Below, piece after piece: positions 8,268 through 17,102 of a DNA stretch of 34,258 nucleotides (the stretch's first letter is position 1; every line of letters begins with the position of its first letter). Location of the stretch: NCBI GenBank assembly GCA_017625725.1, contig JAGAKH010000109.1, positions 1 to 34,258 on the forward strand. The letters are read 5' to 3'. The notes under the pieces are model-generated. The model did not search any database. It saw nothing but the letters and a program-made list of their open reading frames with translations, and was not told the origin of the DNA. The translations under genes were made by a program, and so were the position numbers. Origin of the DNA: Bacteroidales bacterium. Its GTDB lineage: Bacteria > Bacteroidota > Bacteroidia > Bacteroidales > UBA932.

Positions 8268-9293
8268 TTATATCGAGGTTTCGAACTCTTTGAGGAAGCG
8301 GAGATCGTTTTCGAAGTAATTACGGAGGTCACGTACCTGCCATTTAAGCATGGCAATACGTTCAACTCCCATACCGAAGGCGAATCCGCTATATTTTTTA
8401 CTGTCAATACCAGAGGCCTCAAGGACATTAGGGTCTACCATTCCACATCCCATGATTTCAAGCCAACCTGTTCCCTTGCACACATTACAGCCCTTTCCTC
8501 CGCATATGTTGCAGCTGACGTCTATCTCAGCTGACGGCTCGGTAAATGGGAAGTAAGAAGGACGCATGCGGATTTGTGTCTGTGCTCCGAACATCTCACG
8601 TGCAAAAAGAAGAATAGCCTGCTTCATATCGGCAAATGTCACGTTCTCATCGATATAAAGACCTTCTACCTGATGGAAGATACAGTGTGCACGTGCAGAA
8701 ATCGCCTCATTCCTGAAAACTCTTCCTGGGCACACAATACGGATAGGAAGTGGCATCTTCTCCATTGCACGCACCTGTACTGATGAGGTGTGAGTACGGA
8801 GAAGCACCGGATTATCGCTGTCACTGATAAAGAAGGTATCCTGCATTTCGCGGGCAGGATGCTCAGGAGGGAAGTTAAGAGCCTCGAAAACATGCCAGTC
8901 ATCCTCTACCTCCGGACCTTCAGCAACATCATAGCCGAACTTTCTGAATATGCTTACGATTTCTTCGCGGGCGATTGACACTGGATGGCGCGATCCGAGA
9001 GTTTCAGGATCACCTGGCATCGTGTAGTCGAAAGATGCTGTCGCCGCTGCAGGTGATTCTGCTGCTGCCTCCTTAAGTTCCTCTATTTTAGCGGCCGCTG
9101 CATTCTTGAGTATGTTGAGTTTTTGTCCGAACTCTCTTTTCTGTTCCGGAGCAACTGTCCTGAACTCCTCAAACAAGGCTGTAATTGAACCTTTCTTTCC
9201 AAGAAGTCGTACACGTGCATCCTCTATTTCCTGTTCTGTCTTGCATGACAGACCTGCAACTTCGGCCATCAGGGCCTCAATCTTTGATTTCAT
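8268..9293 (-). CDS. pheS: Phenylalanyl-tRNA synthetase alpha subunit
   Basis: A 341-aa class II synthetase subunit that joins Phe to tRNA-Phe together with PheT. It has an N-terminal tRNA-binding coiled coil (residues 1-90), then DTFFISDSDNPVLLRTHTSSVQVR, the motif 2 region GRVFRNEAISARAHCIFHQVEG, FPFTEPSAEIDV, a Cys-rich loop CNICGGKGCNVCKGTGW and motif 3 FAFGMGVERIAML. Length and motifs are complete. pheT is not adjacent in the window. It is probably cotranscribed with the nitroreductase 45 nt upstream, because no -7 element is seen between them. Confidence 0.96.
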   Translation of the reverse strand: MKSKIEALMAEVAGLSCKTEQEIEDARVRLLGKKGSITALFEEFRTVAPEQKREFGQKLNILKNAAAAKIEELKEAAAESPAAATASFDYTMPGDPETLGSRHPVSIAREEIVSIFRKFGYDVAEGPEVEDDWHVFEALNFPPEHPAREMQDTFFISDSDNPVLLRTHTSSVQVRAMEKMPLPIRIVCPGRVFRNEAISARAHCIFHQVEGLYIDENVTFADMKQAILLFAREMFGAQTQIRMRPSYFPFTEPSAEIDVSCNICGGKGCNVCKGTGWLEIMGCGMVDPNVLEASGIDSKKYSGFAFGMGVERIAMLKWQVRDLRNYFENDLRFLKEFETSI

Positions 9294-9338
9294 ATTTTCT
9301 TACTTTATCTCTATTTTCAAACTTTCCTAACTCTCCAA

Positions 9339-9833
9339 TCAAGCTTCCTCAACCGGATAACCGATTGCCACAACGCAATACGGCTTGAGACCATCCTTGA
9401 TTCCAAGAAGTTCCGAAACATAATCGCCGGCCTTGCGTCCATCAGGCTCGGCCTTTAGACATGGACGGTCGTTGACATGCACCCAACAGCTCACAAGGTC
9501 CATTGCTGTAACGGCAAGCTGTACAAAAGTAGCTGAAATAGCACAATTGTCTACCCACAGGTCTGTCTTTGTCTCATCTCCGAGAACCACAACGGCAGCA
9601 GGAGCACCAGCAAGAAGGCCGGAACCATAATCCCTCATCTGAGAAAGAGCATCGAGCGTATCCCTGTCTTCTACTATCATGAAAGCGGAACTTTTGCTGT
9701 TTCGAGAAGACGGAGCCGTCTGAGCCACCTTCACTATCGCTTCAAGAACCTCTCTTTCCACAGGCCTGTCGGAATATTTCCTGACACTGTGCCTTTTTTC
9801 TATTACTTCAAGAAAATCCATATATAATTTCAA
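9339..9833 (-). CDS. Nitroreductase family flavoprotein
   Basis: A 164-aa FMN-dependent oxidoreductase of the nitroreductase fold. Visible signatures are EKRHSVRKYSDRPVE near the start (FMN phosphate contacts), AQTAPSSRNSKS, VDNCAISATFVQLAVTAMDL and the C-terminal LKPYCVVAIGYPVEE. The protein is short for the family but contains all common blocks. The physiological substrate cannot be inferred. It starts 10 nt after the stop of the upstream secreted protein; Met5 is an equally good start. It is probably the middle gene of a three-gene transcript ending in pheS. Confidence 0.88.
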   Translation of the reverse strand: MKLYMDFLEVIEKRHSVRKYSDRPVEREVLEAIVKVAQTAPSSRNSKSSAFMIVEDRDTLDALSQMRDYGSGLLAGAPAAVVVLGDETKTDLWVDNCAISATFVQLAVTAMDLVSCWVHVNDRPCLKAEPDGRKAGDYVSELLGIKDGLKPYCVVAIGYPVEEA

Positions 9834-9843
9834 TTATATCCGA

Positions 9844-10248
9844 TTATTTTCCTTCTGCCTTTGCCTTGCGTTTTGCACGGGCCTTCTGGGCCTTTGCCGC
9901 ACCGCTTTTAAGATAGGCCGCCCACTGCTTTTCATCAAAAATCTTCTGATATGTGCTGTCTATTCTGGACATCCACTTGTCATGGACATCCTGATACATG
10001 GATGTATTGGTGATCTTCGATGTCCTCAACTGCTCATAATCCGCCATCATTGCAGCGAAATCATGCTTCAGCGTCGAATCGACATAAAAGAGCTGCCAAT
10101 CCTCCAGATCAAGAATCCTCTGAAGACGGTCAGCCTCCATTTCCGCCTGTTCGAAAAGATCCGGCTGTTCCGGCTGCTGGGCAGAAAGGTTCACTGCACA
10201 AAGCAGTGCTGAAGCACAAATAAGAATGCGGTGTATATAAAGTTTCAT
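9844..10248 (-). CDS. Small secreted helical protein, Spy/CpxP-like in form
   Basis: A 134-aa protein with a Sec signal peptide (residues 1-23, cleavage after NLSAQ). The mature part is mainly charged helix (FEQAEMEADRLQRILDLEDWQ...) and ends in a Lys/Arg/Ala-rich tail (AQKARAKRKAKAEGK). The layout, with two helical halves and a 'bind to Trp/Tyr/Asp' pattern, resembles small Bacteroidota periplasmic proteins likened to Spy/CpxP chaperones, but there is no decisive motif. A consensus promoter lies 57-87 nt upstream, and the nitroreductase follows after 10 nt. Confidence 0.65.
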   Translation of the reverse strand: MKLYIHRILICASALLCAVNLSAQQPEQPDLFEQAEMEADRLQRILDLEDWQLFYVDSTLKHDFAAMMADYEQLRTSKITNTSMYQDVHDKWMSRIDSTYQKIFDEKQWAAYLKSGAAKAQKARAKRKAKAEGK

Positions 10249-10273
10249 AGCTGCTGATTTTTGTCTATTTTTG
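10243..10273 (+). promoter_or_regulatory. Promoter of the C69 dipeptidase gene
   Basis: TTTC (10243-10246), a gap of 19 nt, then TATTTTTG (10266-10273): one mismatch from TTTG-N19-TAnnTTTG. Its -33 element overlaps the start codon region of the divergent gene. The predicted leader is about 55 nt. Confidence 0.55.
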
Positions 10274-10304
10274 CATCTCGTCGTTAAAAGGACTTAAAAA
10301 CGGA

Positions 10305-10335
10305 CAAAATTAACCATTATTAATAAAAGAACAAA
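10305..10335 (-). promoter_or_regulatory. Promoter of the secreted protein-nitroreductase-pheS unit
   Basis: On the minus strand TTTG (10332-10335) is followed after 19 nt by TAATTTTG (10305-10312), a perfect match to the phylum consensus. The -33 element directly abuts the start codon of the divergent dipeptidase gene. Confidence 0.75.
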
Positions 10336-12099
10336 ATGAGAATCATTTCAAAAGCCATCATCTTTCTGACATCCGCGTTTGTATGTCTGAACAGCATTGA
10401 AAGCCGTGCATGCACTAATGTTCTGGTAACGAAAGGTGCCAGCACAGACGGCTCAAACATGATTTCCTACGCTGCTGACTCACACCAGCTTTTCGGAGAG
10501 CTCTATTTCAAGCCGGCCGGCGTGTGGAATTCATCAGAAATGCTCCAGATAAACGAATGGGACACAGGAAAGCCGCTTGGAAAGATACCGCAGATTGCCA
10601 GGACATACCAAAGAATAGGAAACATGAATGAGCACCAGCTCATCATTGCCGAAACCACATATGGAGGCCGCTCGGAATTATGGGATTCGACAGGTATAAT
10701 GGACTATGGTTCGCTTATCTACGTGGCACTTGAAAGGGCAAGAACTGCACGCGAGGCTATCGATGTGATTGTCGATCTGGCCAACACATACGGATATTAT
10801 TCAAGCGGTGAGTCCTTCTCAATCGCAGACACAGAAGAGGTGTGGGTGATGGACCTCATCGGCAAGGGAAGCAAGAGCAAAGGTATCGTATGGGTGGCAA
10901 GAAGGGTTCCTGACGGATACATCTGTGCACATGCCAATCAGGCCCGTATAAGCACCTTCCCTCTGAATGACCCTGACAACTGCCTCTACGCTCCTGACGT
11001 GATTTCATTTGCACGGGAGATGGGCTACTTTGATGGAAAGGACGAAGACTTCAGTTTCTGCGATGCTTATGCACCTCTTGATTTCGGAGCCATGAGAGGA
11101 TGCGAGGCACGTGCCTGGGCTGCATTCAACATTCTCTGCGACGGAAAGTTCACTTTTGAAGATGAAAACGGCAATATAATCACAAAAGATGCATACGACT
11201 ATATCGACTATGCCATGGGATGGGACAAGACCAAAAGGTTCCCTCTGTTTGTGAAGCCTTCAAGAAAAATCAGCATAAAGGATGTGGCTGACGTAATGAG
11301 AGACCACTATGAAGGGACTCCTATGGACATGACTCAGGATATCGGTGCTGGCGGAAATGCTCTTCCATACCGCTGGAGGCCGATGGGTTTTGAACATGAC
11401 GGAAAGAAATATGTAAATGAAAGAGCAATCGCAACCCAGCAGACAGGATTCTGGTTCGTGGGACAGGCAAGAGGAATGTTCCCTGACGAGATAGGAGGTA
11501 TAAACTGGTTCGGATGCGACGATGCAGCAACATCATATCTCACTCCGATCTATACATCATCATACTCTGTTCCGGAGTGCTTCCGTGAAGGCAACGGAAA
11601 CATGATCACATACTCTCCAACATCCGCTTTCTGGATGACCAACAGAGTTGCAAACGCATGCTACAAGGCATATAACATCATGTATCCTACAGTTCGTGCA
11701 GAGATTGACGCTTGGGAGACAGGAATGATGAAGGCTGTAGCTGCTGCGGACAAGGAGGCCATGCAGATATACGAAAAAGCAAAGGTCTGCCCTCGCAAAG
11801 TCATCAGGAGAAATGATGAAAAGAGAAAGGTGACAGACCCTTATGCTTGTGTAAGAAAATATCTGACTGAATTCTCCGTTACAAACGCCCAGACCATCTT
11901 TGACAAATGGGTGGAACTTGAAGAGCTCCTTCTTGTAAAGTTCATTGACGGTAATGTCAAGGCTCAGAATGAAGACGGTTCATTCGTGACAAACGAATAT
12001 ACAGACTGTATTCCGGAGAACATCACCCAGCCGGGATATACTTCAAAATGGAAGGAAATCGTGGCAAAAGACCACGGAAAGGTCATCGAAGAACGATAG
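10336..12099 (+). CDS. Secreted C69 family dipeptidase (PepD-like)
   Basis: A 587-aa Ntn-type hydrolase. A signal peptide covers residues 1-25, and Cys26 in RACTNVLVTKGASTDGS is the expected nucleophile, exposed once the leader is removed. Family blocks follow: ETTYGGR, SIADTEEVWVMDLIGKG, YICAHANQARISTFPLND, and a C-terminal region with IGGINWFGCDDAATSYLTPIYTS. It should release dipeptides or single residues from peptides in the periplasm or outside the cell. The length is usual for Bacteroidota members. The last 17 bases overlap the end of clpB on the other strand, and there is no separate terminator. Confidence 0.92.
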   Translation: MRIISKAIIFLTSAFVCLNSIESRACTNVLVTKGASTDGSNMISYAADSHQLFGELYFKPAGVWNSSEMLQINEWDTGKPLGKIPQIARTYQRIGNMNEHQLIIAETTYGGRSELWDSTGIMDYGSLIYVALERARTAREAIDVIVDLANTYGYYSSGESFSIADTEEVWVMDLIGKGSKSKGIVWVARRVPDGYICAHANQARISTFPLNDPDNCLYAPDVISFAREMGYFDGKDEDFSFCDAYAPLDFGAMRGCEARAWAAFNILCDGKFTFEDENGNIITKDAYDYIDYAMGWDKTKRFPLFVKPSRKISIKDVADVMRDHYEGTPMDMTQDIGAGGNALPYRWRPMGFEHDGKKYVNERAIATQQTGFWFVGQARGMFPDEIGGINWFGCDDAATSYLTPIYTSSYSVPECFREGNGNMITYSPTSAFWMTNRVANACYKAYNIMYPTVRAEIDAWETGMMKAVAAADKEAMQIYEKAKVCPRKVIRRNDEKRKVTDPYACVRKYLTEFSVTNAQTIFDKWVELEELLLVKFIDGNVKAQNEDGSFVTNEYTDCIPENITQPGYTSKWKEIVAKDHGKVIEER

Positions 12100-14218
12100 C
12101 CCCGTCCTTGACATCTACCGTGATTTCCGAATCACGGCTGAGTTGTCCGTTCAGAATGGCCTTTGCCATCATATTGACAAGTTCCTTCTGCATCAGACGC
12201 TTGACCGGCCTTGCACCATAGGCCGGTTCATAGCCTTTGGTACTCATATATTCCTCAAATTCTTCGGTAAATCTGACAGACACTCCGTTTTCAGAAAGTC
12301 TGGTCTGCAGATCCTTCATCTGAATACGAAGAATCTCCCTTATGTCTGTCTGAGACAGAGGCTCGAACATTATAACCTCATCAATCCTGTTGAGGAATTC
12401 CGGACGGACAGTCCTTTTCAGGACTTCCAGAACTTCTGTCCTGCAGTCGGACAGCATCTTCTGACGCTCCTCTCCCTCAACAGGAAGATGCTCCATGAAA
12501 CTTTGGATAATGTCTGCTCCGACGTTTGACGTCATTATCAGAATCGTGTTCTTGAAGTCAACCGTCCTGCCTTTATTATCCGTCAGACGTCCGTCATCAA
12601 GGACCTGAAGAAGGGTGTTGAACACATCCGGATGAGCTTTCTCTATCTCATCGAGAAGGACGACAGAATAAGGCTTACGCCTTACCGCCTCCGTAAGCTG
12701 GCCACCTTCATCATAACCCACGTATCCCGGAGGGGCTCCGACCAGACGGCTGACAGAATGACGTTCCTGGTATTCGCTCATGTCTATACGGGTCATCATG
12801 TTCTCGTCGTTGAAGAGAAATTCTGCCAAAGCCTTTGCAAGTTCGGTCTTTCCGACTCCGGTCGTTCCCATGAACAGAAACGATCCTATCGGTCTTTTCT
12901 CATTCTGCAGGCCTGCACGCGAACGACGCACGGCATCCGCCACTGCTGCTATGGCGACATCCTGTCCGACAACCCTCTTGTGCAGCTCATCCTCCATCCT
13001 CAAAAGCTTCGTCCTCTCGCTCTCAAGCATCCTTCTGACAGGGATTCCAGTCCATCTGGCAACGATTTCAGCAATATCCTCAGGTGTTACCGATTCTGTT
13101 ATTATAGGATCCTTGATGGAAGACTGACGCTTTGTCAGTTCGTCTATCTTCTTCTGAGCTTCAGCCATCTTTCCATATCGGATTTCCGCAACTTTACCAT
13201 AGTCTCCAGATCTCTCAGCATTATGTGCTTCTATCCTATAATCCTCCATCATCTGCCTTGCAGACTGAAGTTCTGACAGAATCCCTTTCTCTTCATCCCA
13301 ACGTTTGCTCAGGATGCTCCTCCGGTCCTCAAGTTCTTTTAACTCTTCCTTGATCTTATCTGTCTTCAAGGATATCCCTTCACGTTTGACCGCCTCCTTT
13401 TCTATCTCCAGCTGACGGATACGGCTGTCAAGTTCCGCTATCGGCTCCGGCACAGAATTCATTTCAAGACGAAGCCTTGAAGCCGCCTCGTCTACAAGAT
13501 CTATCGCCTTATCGGGAAGGAAACGGCTCGTTATGTATCTGTGGGACAATTCCACTGCAGCTATCAGTGCGTCATCCTCTATCCTGACCTTGTGATGATT
13601 CTCATACTTCTCCTTCAGACCCCTCATAATGGATATAGAGGCTGCCGGACCTGGCTCTTCAACCATCACCATCTGGAATCGTCTTTCCAAAGCCTTGTCT
13701 GCCTCGAAATACTTCTGATACTCATCAAGAGTAGTGGAACCTATCGTTCTCAGTTCTCCTCTGGCAAGAGCCGGCTTAAGAATATTGGATGCATCCATGG
13801 CACCGGAAGTCCTGCCGGCACCGACGAGGGTGTGTATCTCGTCAATAAACAAAATGACTTCTCCCTCACTGTCCACAACTTCCTTTACAACCCCCTTCAG
13901 CCTCTCTTCAAATTCTCCCTGATACTTTGCTCCTGCAATCAGAGCTCCAAGATCCAATGAATAGATCTTCCTGCTCTTCAGATTTTCAGGAACGTCCCCA
14001 TCGACGATCTTCTGGGCAATACCCTCCGATATCGCCGTCTTTCCGACTCCGGGTTCTCCAACAAGAATAGGATTGTTTTTCGTCCTTCTGCTAAGAATCT
14101 GCAGAACACGACGTATCTCTTCGTCTCGTCCTATCACCGGGTCGAGTTTTCCTTTCTCTGCCCTCTCATTCAGATTCACTGCAAATCTGCTGAGATTCTC
14201 AAATCTGTTTTCTGCCAT
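12083..14218 (-). CDS. clpB: ClpB-type disaggregase lacking the N-terminal domain
   Basis: A 711-aa AAA+ protein. It opens with the linker that precedes NBD1 in ClpB ([20 protein letters not shown]), then Walker A GEPGVGKT (54-61) and [13 protein letters not shown] middle-domain coiled coil lies at about 255-385, then NBD2 with [19 protein letters not shown] and the C-terminal [13 protein letters not shown]. ClpB with DnaK dissolves aggregates by threading proteins through its hexamer. Typical ClpB has about 860 residues; the ~150-residue Clp_N substrate domain is missing. Upstream there are only 127 bp to secG, so it was not missed by start choice. The ATG at 14218 is the only reasonable start. 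Confidence 0.93.
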   Translation of the reverse strand: MAENRFENLSRFAVNLNERAEKGKLDPVIGRDEEIRRVLQILSRRTKNNPILVGEPGVGKTAISEGIAQKIVDGDVPENLKSRKIYSLDLGALIAGAKYQGEFEERLKGVVKEVVDSEGEVILFIDEIHTLVGAGRTSGAMDASNILKPALARGELRTIGSTTLDEYQKYFEADKALERRFQMVMVEEPGPAASISIMRGLKEKYENHHKVRIEDDALIAAVELSHRYITSRFLPDKAIDLVDEAASRLRLEMNSVPEPIAELDSRIRQLEIEKEAVKREGISLKTDKIKEELKELEDRRSILSKRWDEEKGILSELQSARQMMEDYRIEAHNAERSGDYGKVAEIRYGKMAEAQKKIDELTKRQSSIKDPIITESVTPEDIAEIVARWTGIPVRRMLESERTKLLRMEDELHKRVVGQDVAIAAVADAVRRSRAGLQNEKRPIGSFLFMGTTGVGKTELAKALAEFLFNDENMMTRIDMSEYQERHSVSRLVGAPPGYVGYDEGGQLTEAVRRKPYSVVLLDEIEKAHPDVFNTLLQVLDDGRLTDNKGRTVDFKNTILIMTSNVGADIIQSFMEHLPVEGEERQKMLSDCRTEVLEVLKRTVRPEFLNRIDEVIMFEPLSQTDIREILRIQMKDLQTRLSENGVSVRFTEEFEEYMSTKGYEPAYGARPVKRLMQKELVNMMAKAILNGQLSRDSEITVDVKDGAIVLR

Positions 14219-14241
14219 ATCTTTATCTTTTTAAGTTATAG

Positions 14242-14301
14242 ATGAAAACAGATCTACCGGAATACACCTATAGCCGTCTGTTTTCATTACAGACGGCTAT
14301 A
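14242..14301 (-). promoter_or_regulatory. Mutually exclusive hairpins between secG and clpB (attenuator-like)
   Basis: A perfect 13-bp stem (arms 14269-14281 and 14289-14301, 7-nt loop) follows secG and would act as its terminator. Part of its loop and arm (14277-14287) is also perfectly complementary over 11 nt to 14242-14252, nearer the clpB start. In minus-strand RNA only one of the two hairpins can form at a time. There is no U-tract after the first stem. The pairing is visible; regulation is inferred. Confidence 0.5.
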
Positions 14302-14345
14302 AGTCAAATTATATTCCAAATCAGATTTACTGACAATATGTCAGA

Positions 14346-14687
14346 TTACTCCTCTACAGATGGTGCTGCAGGAAGCTCTGTTGCTGGCTCTGCTGCCGGG
14401 AATTCAGGAACAGGAGCCTCAACAACCTCTTCAGTAAAATCAATCTCAGTATTGTTACCCTTCACGGCAAATACTGTAACGATTGAAACTACGAAGATGA
14501 AAGCTACGAGTCCCCAAGTGATCTTCTCAAGGATGTCAGCTGTCTGACGAACACCGAAAGTCTGGTTTCCTGCTACAAAGTTGCTTGCAAGTCCGCCGCC
14601 CTTACCATTCTGAAGAAGAACGATAAGTGTGATAAGGATGCTGGCAAGAAGAACAAGCACAGTCAGAATTGTGAATAGTACGTTCAT
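14346..14687 (-). CDS. secG: Preprotein translocase subunit SecG
   Basis: A 113-aa protein with two transmembrane helices (about 4-24 and 57-76) on either side of the SecG cytoplasmic loop LLQNGKGGGLASNF with GNQTFGVRQTAD. SecG helps SecYE translocation in the inner membrane. The last 35 residues are acidic and Pro/Ala-rich (EAPVPEFPAAEPATELPAA), an extension common in this phylum. It starts 7 nt after the upstream gene and is part of the lptE operon. Confidence 0.93.
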   Translation of the reverse strand: MNVLFTILTVLVLLASILITLIVLLQNGKGGGLASNFVAGNQTFGVRQTADILEKITWGLVAFIFVVSIVTVFAVKGNNTEIDFTEEVVEAPVPEFPAAEPATELPAAPSVEE

Positions 14688-14694
14688 ATCAATA

Positions 14695-15288
14695 CTAATT
14701 TATTATCTCGTTTTCAATTTTTGCAATAAGGGCTGCAAAGTAAGCACTTTTTTCCGGATATGCCAAAATTAGTTTGGAATAAATGCTTTTCGCCTTATCA
14801 TAATATCCCTGTTCAGCATAAATCTGGGCTAAAGTCTCAGTATACAGATCAAATTCCGATTCTTCGGAGAAAGAGTTAAAAGACCTGTCTTCCTTAGCCT
14901 TCGCTGCATAGTGTGAAAAGACATTGTCTCCGGACCTGCGGACCTTGTCATAGTCTGCCTGAGTGAAATAGTCACCGCCTACTACATGCACCCTCCTTTC
15001 TTCTGCAACGGGTTCTGCCTCATCTGATGCCGATGGTAGATATGATTTTATAAGATCCTGAACACCACTATCTTCCAACTTCATTTTTTCGGAACTCGCC
15101 GACAATTCAGCGAGACTTTCCCTTGCCACGACATACATTGCAGCATCAGAAAGCTGAGCATCGCTGCATCCGCCTGAGAGAGACATCCGCCTGCAAAGTT
15201 CTTTTCTGGCACTTCCATACCATGGATAGATGTTTATCACACCTATCAGTTCATCAAGGGTAAGCTTCTTTATATCCACGTAATCCAT
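14695..15288 (-). CDS. Conserved helical/TPR-like protein of the lptE-secG operon
   Basis: A 197-aa protein with no signal peptide. The N-terminal part (MDYVDIKKLTLDELIGVINIYPWYGSAR) resembles a domain seen in Bacteroidota proteins between lptE and secG. The C-terminal 60 residues look like one tetratricopeptide pair (LYTETLAQIYAEQGYYDKAKSIYSKLILAYPEKSAYFAALI). I chose the ATG at 15288, one base after the lptE stop, rather than an upstream Met that would overlap lptE by 38 bases. Function is unknown; the location suggests envelope biogenesis. Confidence 0.75.
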   Translation of the reverse strand: MDYVDIKKLTLDELIGVINIYPWYGSARKELCRRMSLSGGCSDAQLSDAAMYVVARESLAELSASSEKMKLEDSGVQDLIKSYLPSASDEAEPVAEERRVHVVGGDYFTQADYDKVRRSGDNVFSHYAAKAKEDRSFNSFSEESEFDLYTETLAQIYAEQGYYDKAKSIYSKLILAYPEKSAYFAALIAKIENEIIN

Positions 15289-15289
15289 A

Positions 15290-15820
15290 CTACCAATTGG
15301 CAACTGTTGCATTGAAGATATCTTCACATAGTTTTTCCACTATTTCTTCACACAGGGCTGATTCTACAGCATCCAAAGATTGCATTGCATCAAAATCGGC
15401 ATACGCAGAGAAAGACTTGTCCGCAAAGTCATCTTCCGGATACTTCCTGTTAACAAAGGAAATCTTTACCGTCACCGTAAGCCTGTTCTGAGCAGCCTGC
15501 TCGGTTGCTGTAATAGCAGTAGCCTTCACATCATATCCTGTGACCGCTCCCTGGATTTCCAGATCTCCTTCGACATCCACCAGTTCAAGCTTTGTAAGCT
15601 TGATGAACTTCTCCTGAAGGGCTTCTGTCATCTGGTTGCTCAAAGAAGGGTTCACCTTCAGTGCAGTATACTCGAAATAATTGACAGTCACTGACTTTAC
15701 ATCCGGTTGGATGGAGGTTCCGGTGAATGAATATATTCCACAAGAGTGTACTATCAATGCCGTGATGACCAGTGATACGACAACTCCCGTCGTTGCCAGA
15801 AACTTTCTGCTCATGCTCAT
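15290..15820 (-). CDS. lptE: LptE family LPS-assembly lipoprotein
   Basis: A 176-aa protein. The N-terminal hydrophobic segment ends IVHSC, so Cys27 should be lipidated, followed by GIYSFTGTSIQPDVKSVTV, the usual opening of Bacteroidota LptE. LptE plugs the LptD barrel and helps place LPS in the outer membrane. The rest is the expected alpha/beta sandwich (NQMTEALQEKFIKLTKLELV... DLEIQGAVTGYDV). Its ATG overlaps the end of the upstream sigma-54 activator gene by 4 bases (ATGA), so translation is probably coupled. Confidence 0.87.
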   Translation of the reverse strand: MSMSRKFLATTGVVVSLVITALIVHSCGIYSFTGTSIQPDVKSVTVNYFEYTALKVNPSLSNQMTEALQEKFIKLTKLELVDVEGDLEIQGAVTGYDVKATAITATEQAAQNRLTVTVKISFVNRKYPEDDFADKSFSAYADFDAMQSLDAVESALCEEIVEKLCEDIFNATVANW

Positions 15821-17037
15821 TTTTCTATCTGTTTGATTTTCCTGTATAATGTTCTTTCTGATATTCCGAGTTCGGCAGCTGCAGCCTTGCGGTTGCCTCC
15901 ATGCTTACGGAGCACCTTTTCAATAAGGTCCATGCTGGCATTCCTGATTGACAACACTTCCGGAGCCTGTTCCTGAAAATCCTGATCTTCCGGATCTTCC
16001 TCAGGAAGCATTATCTCCGGTTCAAGGCCATCTTCTTCTGCAAGAGATGAAGGCGGAGGAATTGCCGGAGCTGATGCCCTGGCAAGGCCGGCCTTTGCTA
16101 CTACTTCCTTCAGATAATCAACGTCCTGCTTCAATTGAAGCAATGTGCGGATAATCGCCTCCCTTTCAGAAGAACTTTCAAAAGTTTCCTGATGAGGTGT
16201 AGTAGCCGGAAGGAGGTTCGGTTCTTCTTTTGGGATGTACTTGGAAAGAACATCGGTATCAATGACACATTTGTCCGAAAATCCGGCTAATCTGGCGGAC
16301 TCCAATGCAGAAATGGACTCTGCCACATTCTTCAGCTGACGAATGTTACCGGGCCAACGGTATTTCCTCAAAAGAATCGATGCCTCTTCAGTAAGGGTAA
16401 CCTTGCAAACTCCGTATTTTGCCGAAAAGTCCGAAGCGAATTTTCTAAAAAGCAGATTAATGTCGGTCGGACGGCTCCTCAATGCCGGCATTGAGATGGA
16501 AACAGCATTCAGCCTGTAATATAGGTCTTCTCGAAATTTTCCCTTGGAAACCGCATGCAGCAGATTTACATTAGTCGCAGCAACGACCCTGACATCCGTC
16601 TTCAACACCTTAGACGAGCCGACTCTTATGAATTCTCCAGATTGAAGAACCCTCAACAGCTTTGCCTGGGACGCTAATGGCAACTCTCCGATTTCATCAA
16701 GGAAAAGTGTTCCTCCGTCGGCCTCCTCAAAATAACCGCGCCTCATCTCATTCGCTCCGGTAAAAGAGCCCTTTTCGTGACCGAACAATTCGGAATCAAT
16801 GGTTCCCTCTGGAATTGCCCCGCAGTTTACGGCAAAATATTTTCCGTTCTTCCTGCGACTGTTCTGATGGATGATACGTGGAATATTCTCCTTTCCGACA
16901 CCACTTTCACCGGAAACCAGCACTGTAATATCGGTTGGAGCCACAGCAACGGCAATCTCAAGAGCCCTGTTCAAGGCCGGATCATTGCCGATTATATCGT
17001 ACTTATTCTTTAATGTCTGTAATTCCTGACTGGTCAT
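15817..17037 (-). CDS. Sigma-54 interacting AAA+ transcription activator without receiver domain
   Basis: A 406-aa protein that begins almost directly with the AAA+ domain: Walker A GESGVGKE (43-50), the sigma-54 contact loop GSFTGA (a common variant of GAFTGA), Walker B GGTLFLDEIGELP, and R-finger region FREDLYYRLN. A Pro/Glu-rich linker (about 270-360) leads to a Fis-type helix-turn-helix in the last 40 residues (GGNRKAAAAELGISERTLYRK). No receiver, GAF or PAS domain precedes it, so activity is not set by phosphorylation. It is first in the operon with lptE and secG; its targets are unknown. Confidence 0.9.
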   Translation of the reverse strand: MTSQELQTLKNKYDIIGNDPALNRALEIAVAVAPTDITVLVSGESGVGKENIPRIIHQNSRRKNGKYFAVNCGAIPEGTIDSELFGHEKGSFTGANEMRRGYFEEADGGTLFLDEIGELPLASQAKLLRVLQSGEFIRVGSSKVLKTDVRVVAATNVNLLHAVSKGKFREDLYYRLNAVSISMPALRSRPTDINLLFRKFASDFSAKYGVCKVTLTEEASILLRKYRWPGNIRQLKNVAESISALESARLAGFSDKCVIDTDVLSKYIPKEEPNLLPATTPHQETFESSSEREAIIRTLLQLKQDVDYLKEVVAKAGLARASAPAIPPPSSLAEEDGLEPEIMLPEEDPEDQDFQEQAPEVLSIRNASMDLIEKVLRKHGGNRKAAAAELGISERTLYRKIKQIEK

Positions 17038-17044
17038 AATGCCA

Positions 17045-17052
17045 CAAAGTTA
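17045..17052 (-). promoter_or_regulatory. -7 element giving a leaderless or near-leaderless activator mRNA
   Basis: The minus strand has TAACTTTG ending 7 nt before the ATG at 17037. With the normal distance from this element to the start point, transcription would begin at or within a few bases of the start codon. No clear -33 element is present. Confidence 0.5.
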
Positions 17053-17094
17053 CGAAAAGGGTTTAAAATAAAGTAAAAAATATAAAAATATGAT

Positions 17095-17102
17095 TAACTT
17101 TG
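17095..17102 (+). promoter_or_regulatory. -7 element of the major lipoprotein gene
   Basis: TAACTTTG matches TAnnTTTG and would give a leader of about 65 nt before the ATG at 17173. The flanking sequence mirrors the divergent promoter at 17045-17052. The -33 region lacks TTTG. Confidence 0.55.

Noticed and set aside
15289-15327. Longer start (210 aa) for the helical protein after lptE
   Set aside because: It would overlap lptE by 38 bases; the Met at 15288 gives a one-base gap, and the conserved-looking protein starts there.
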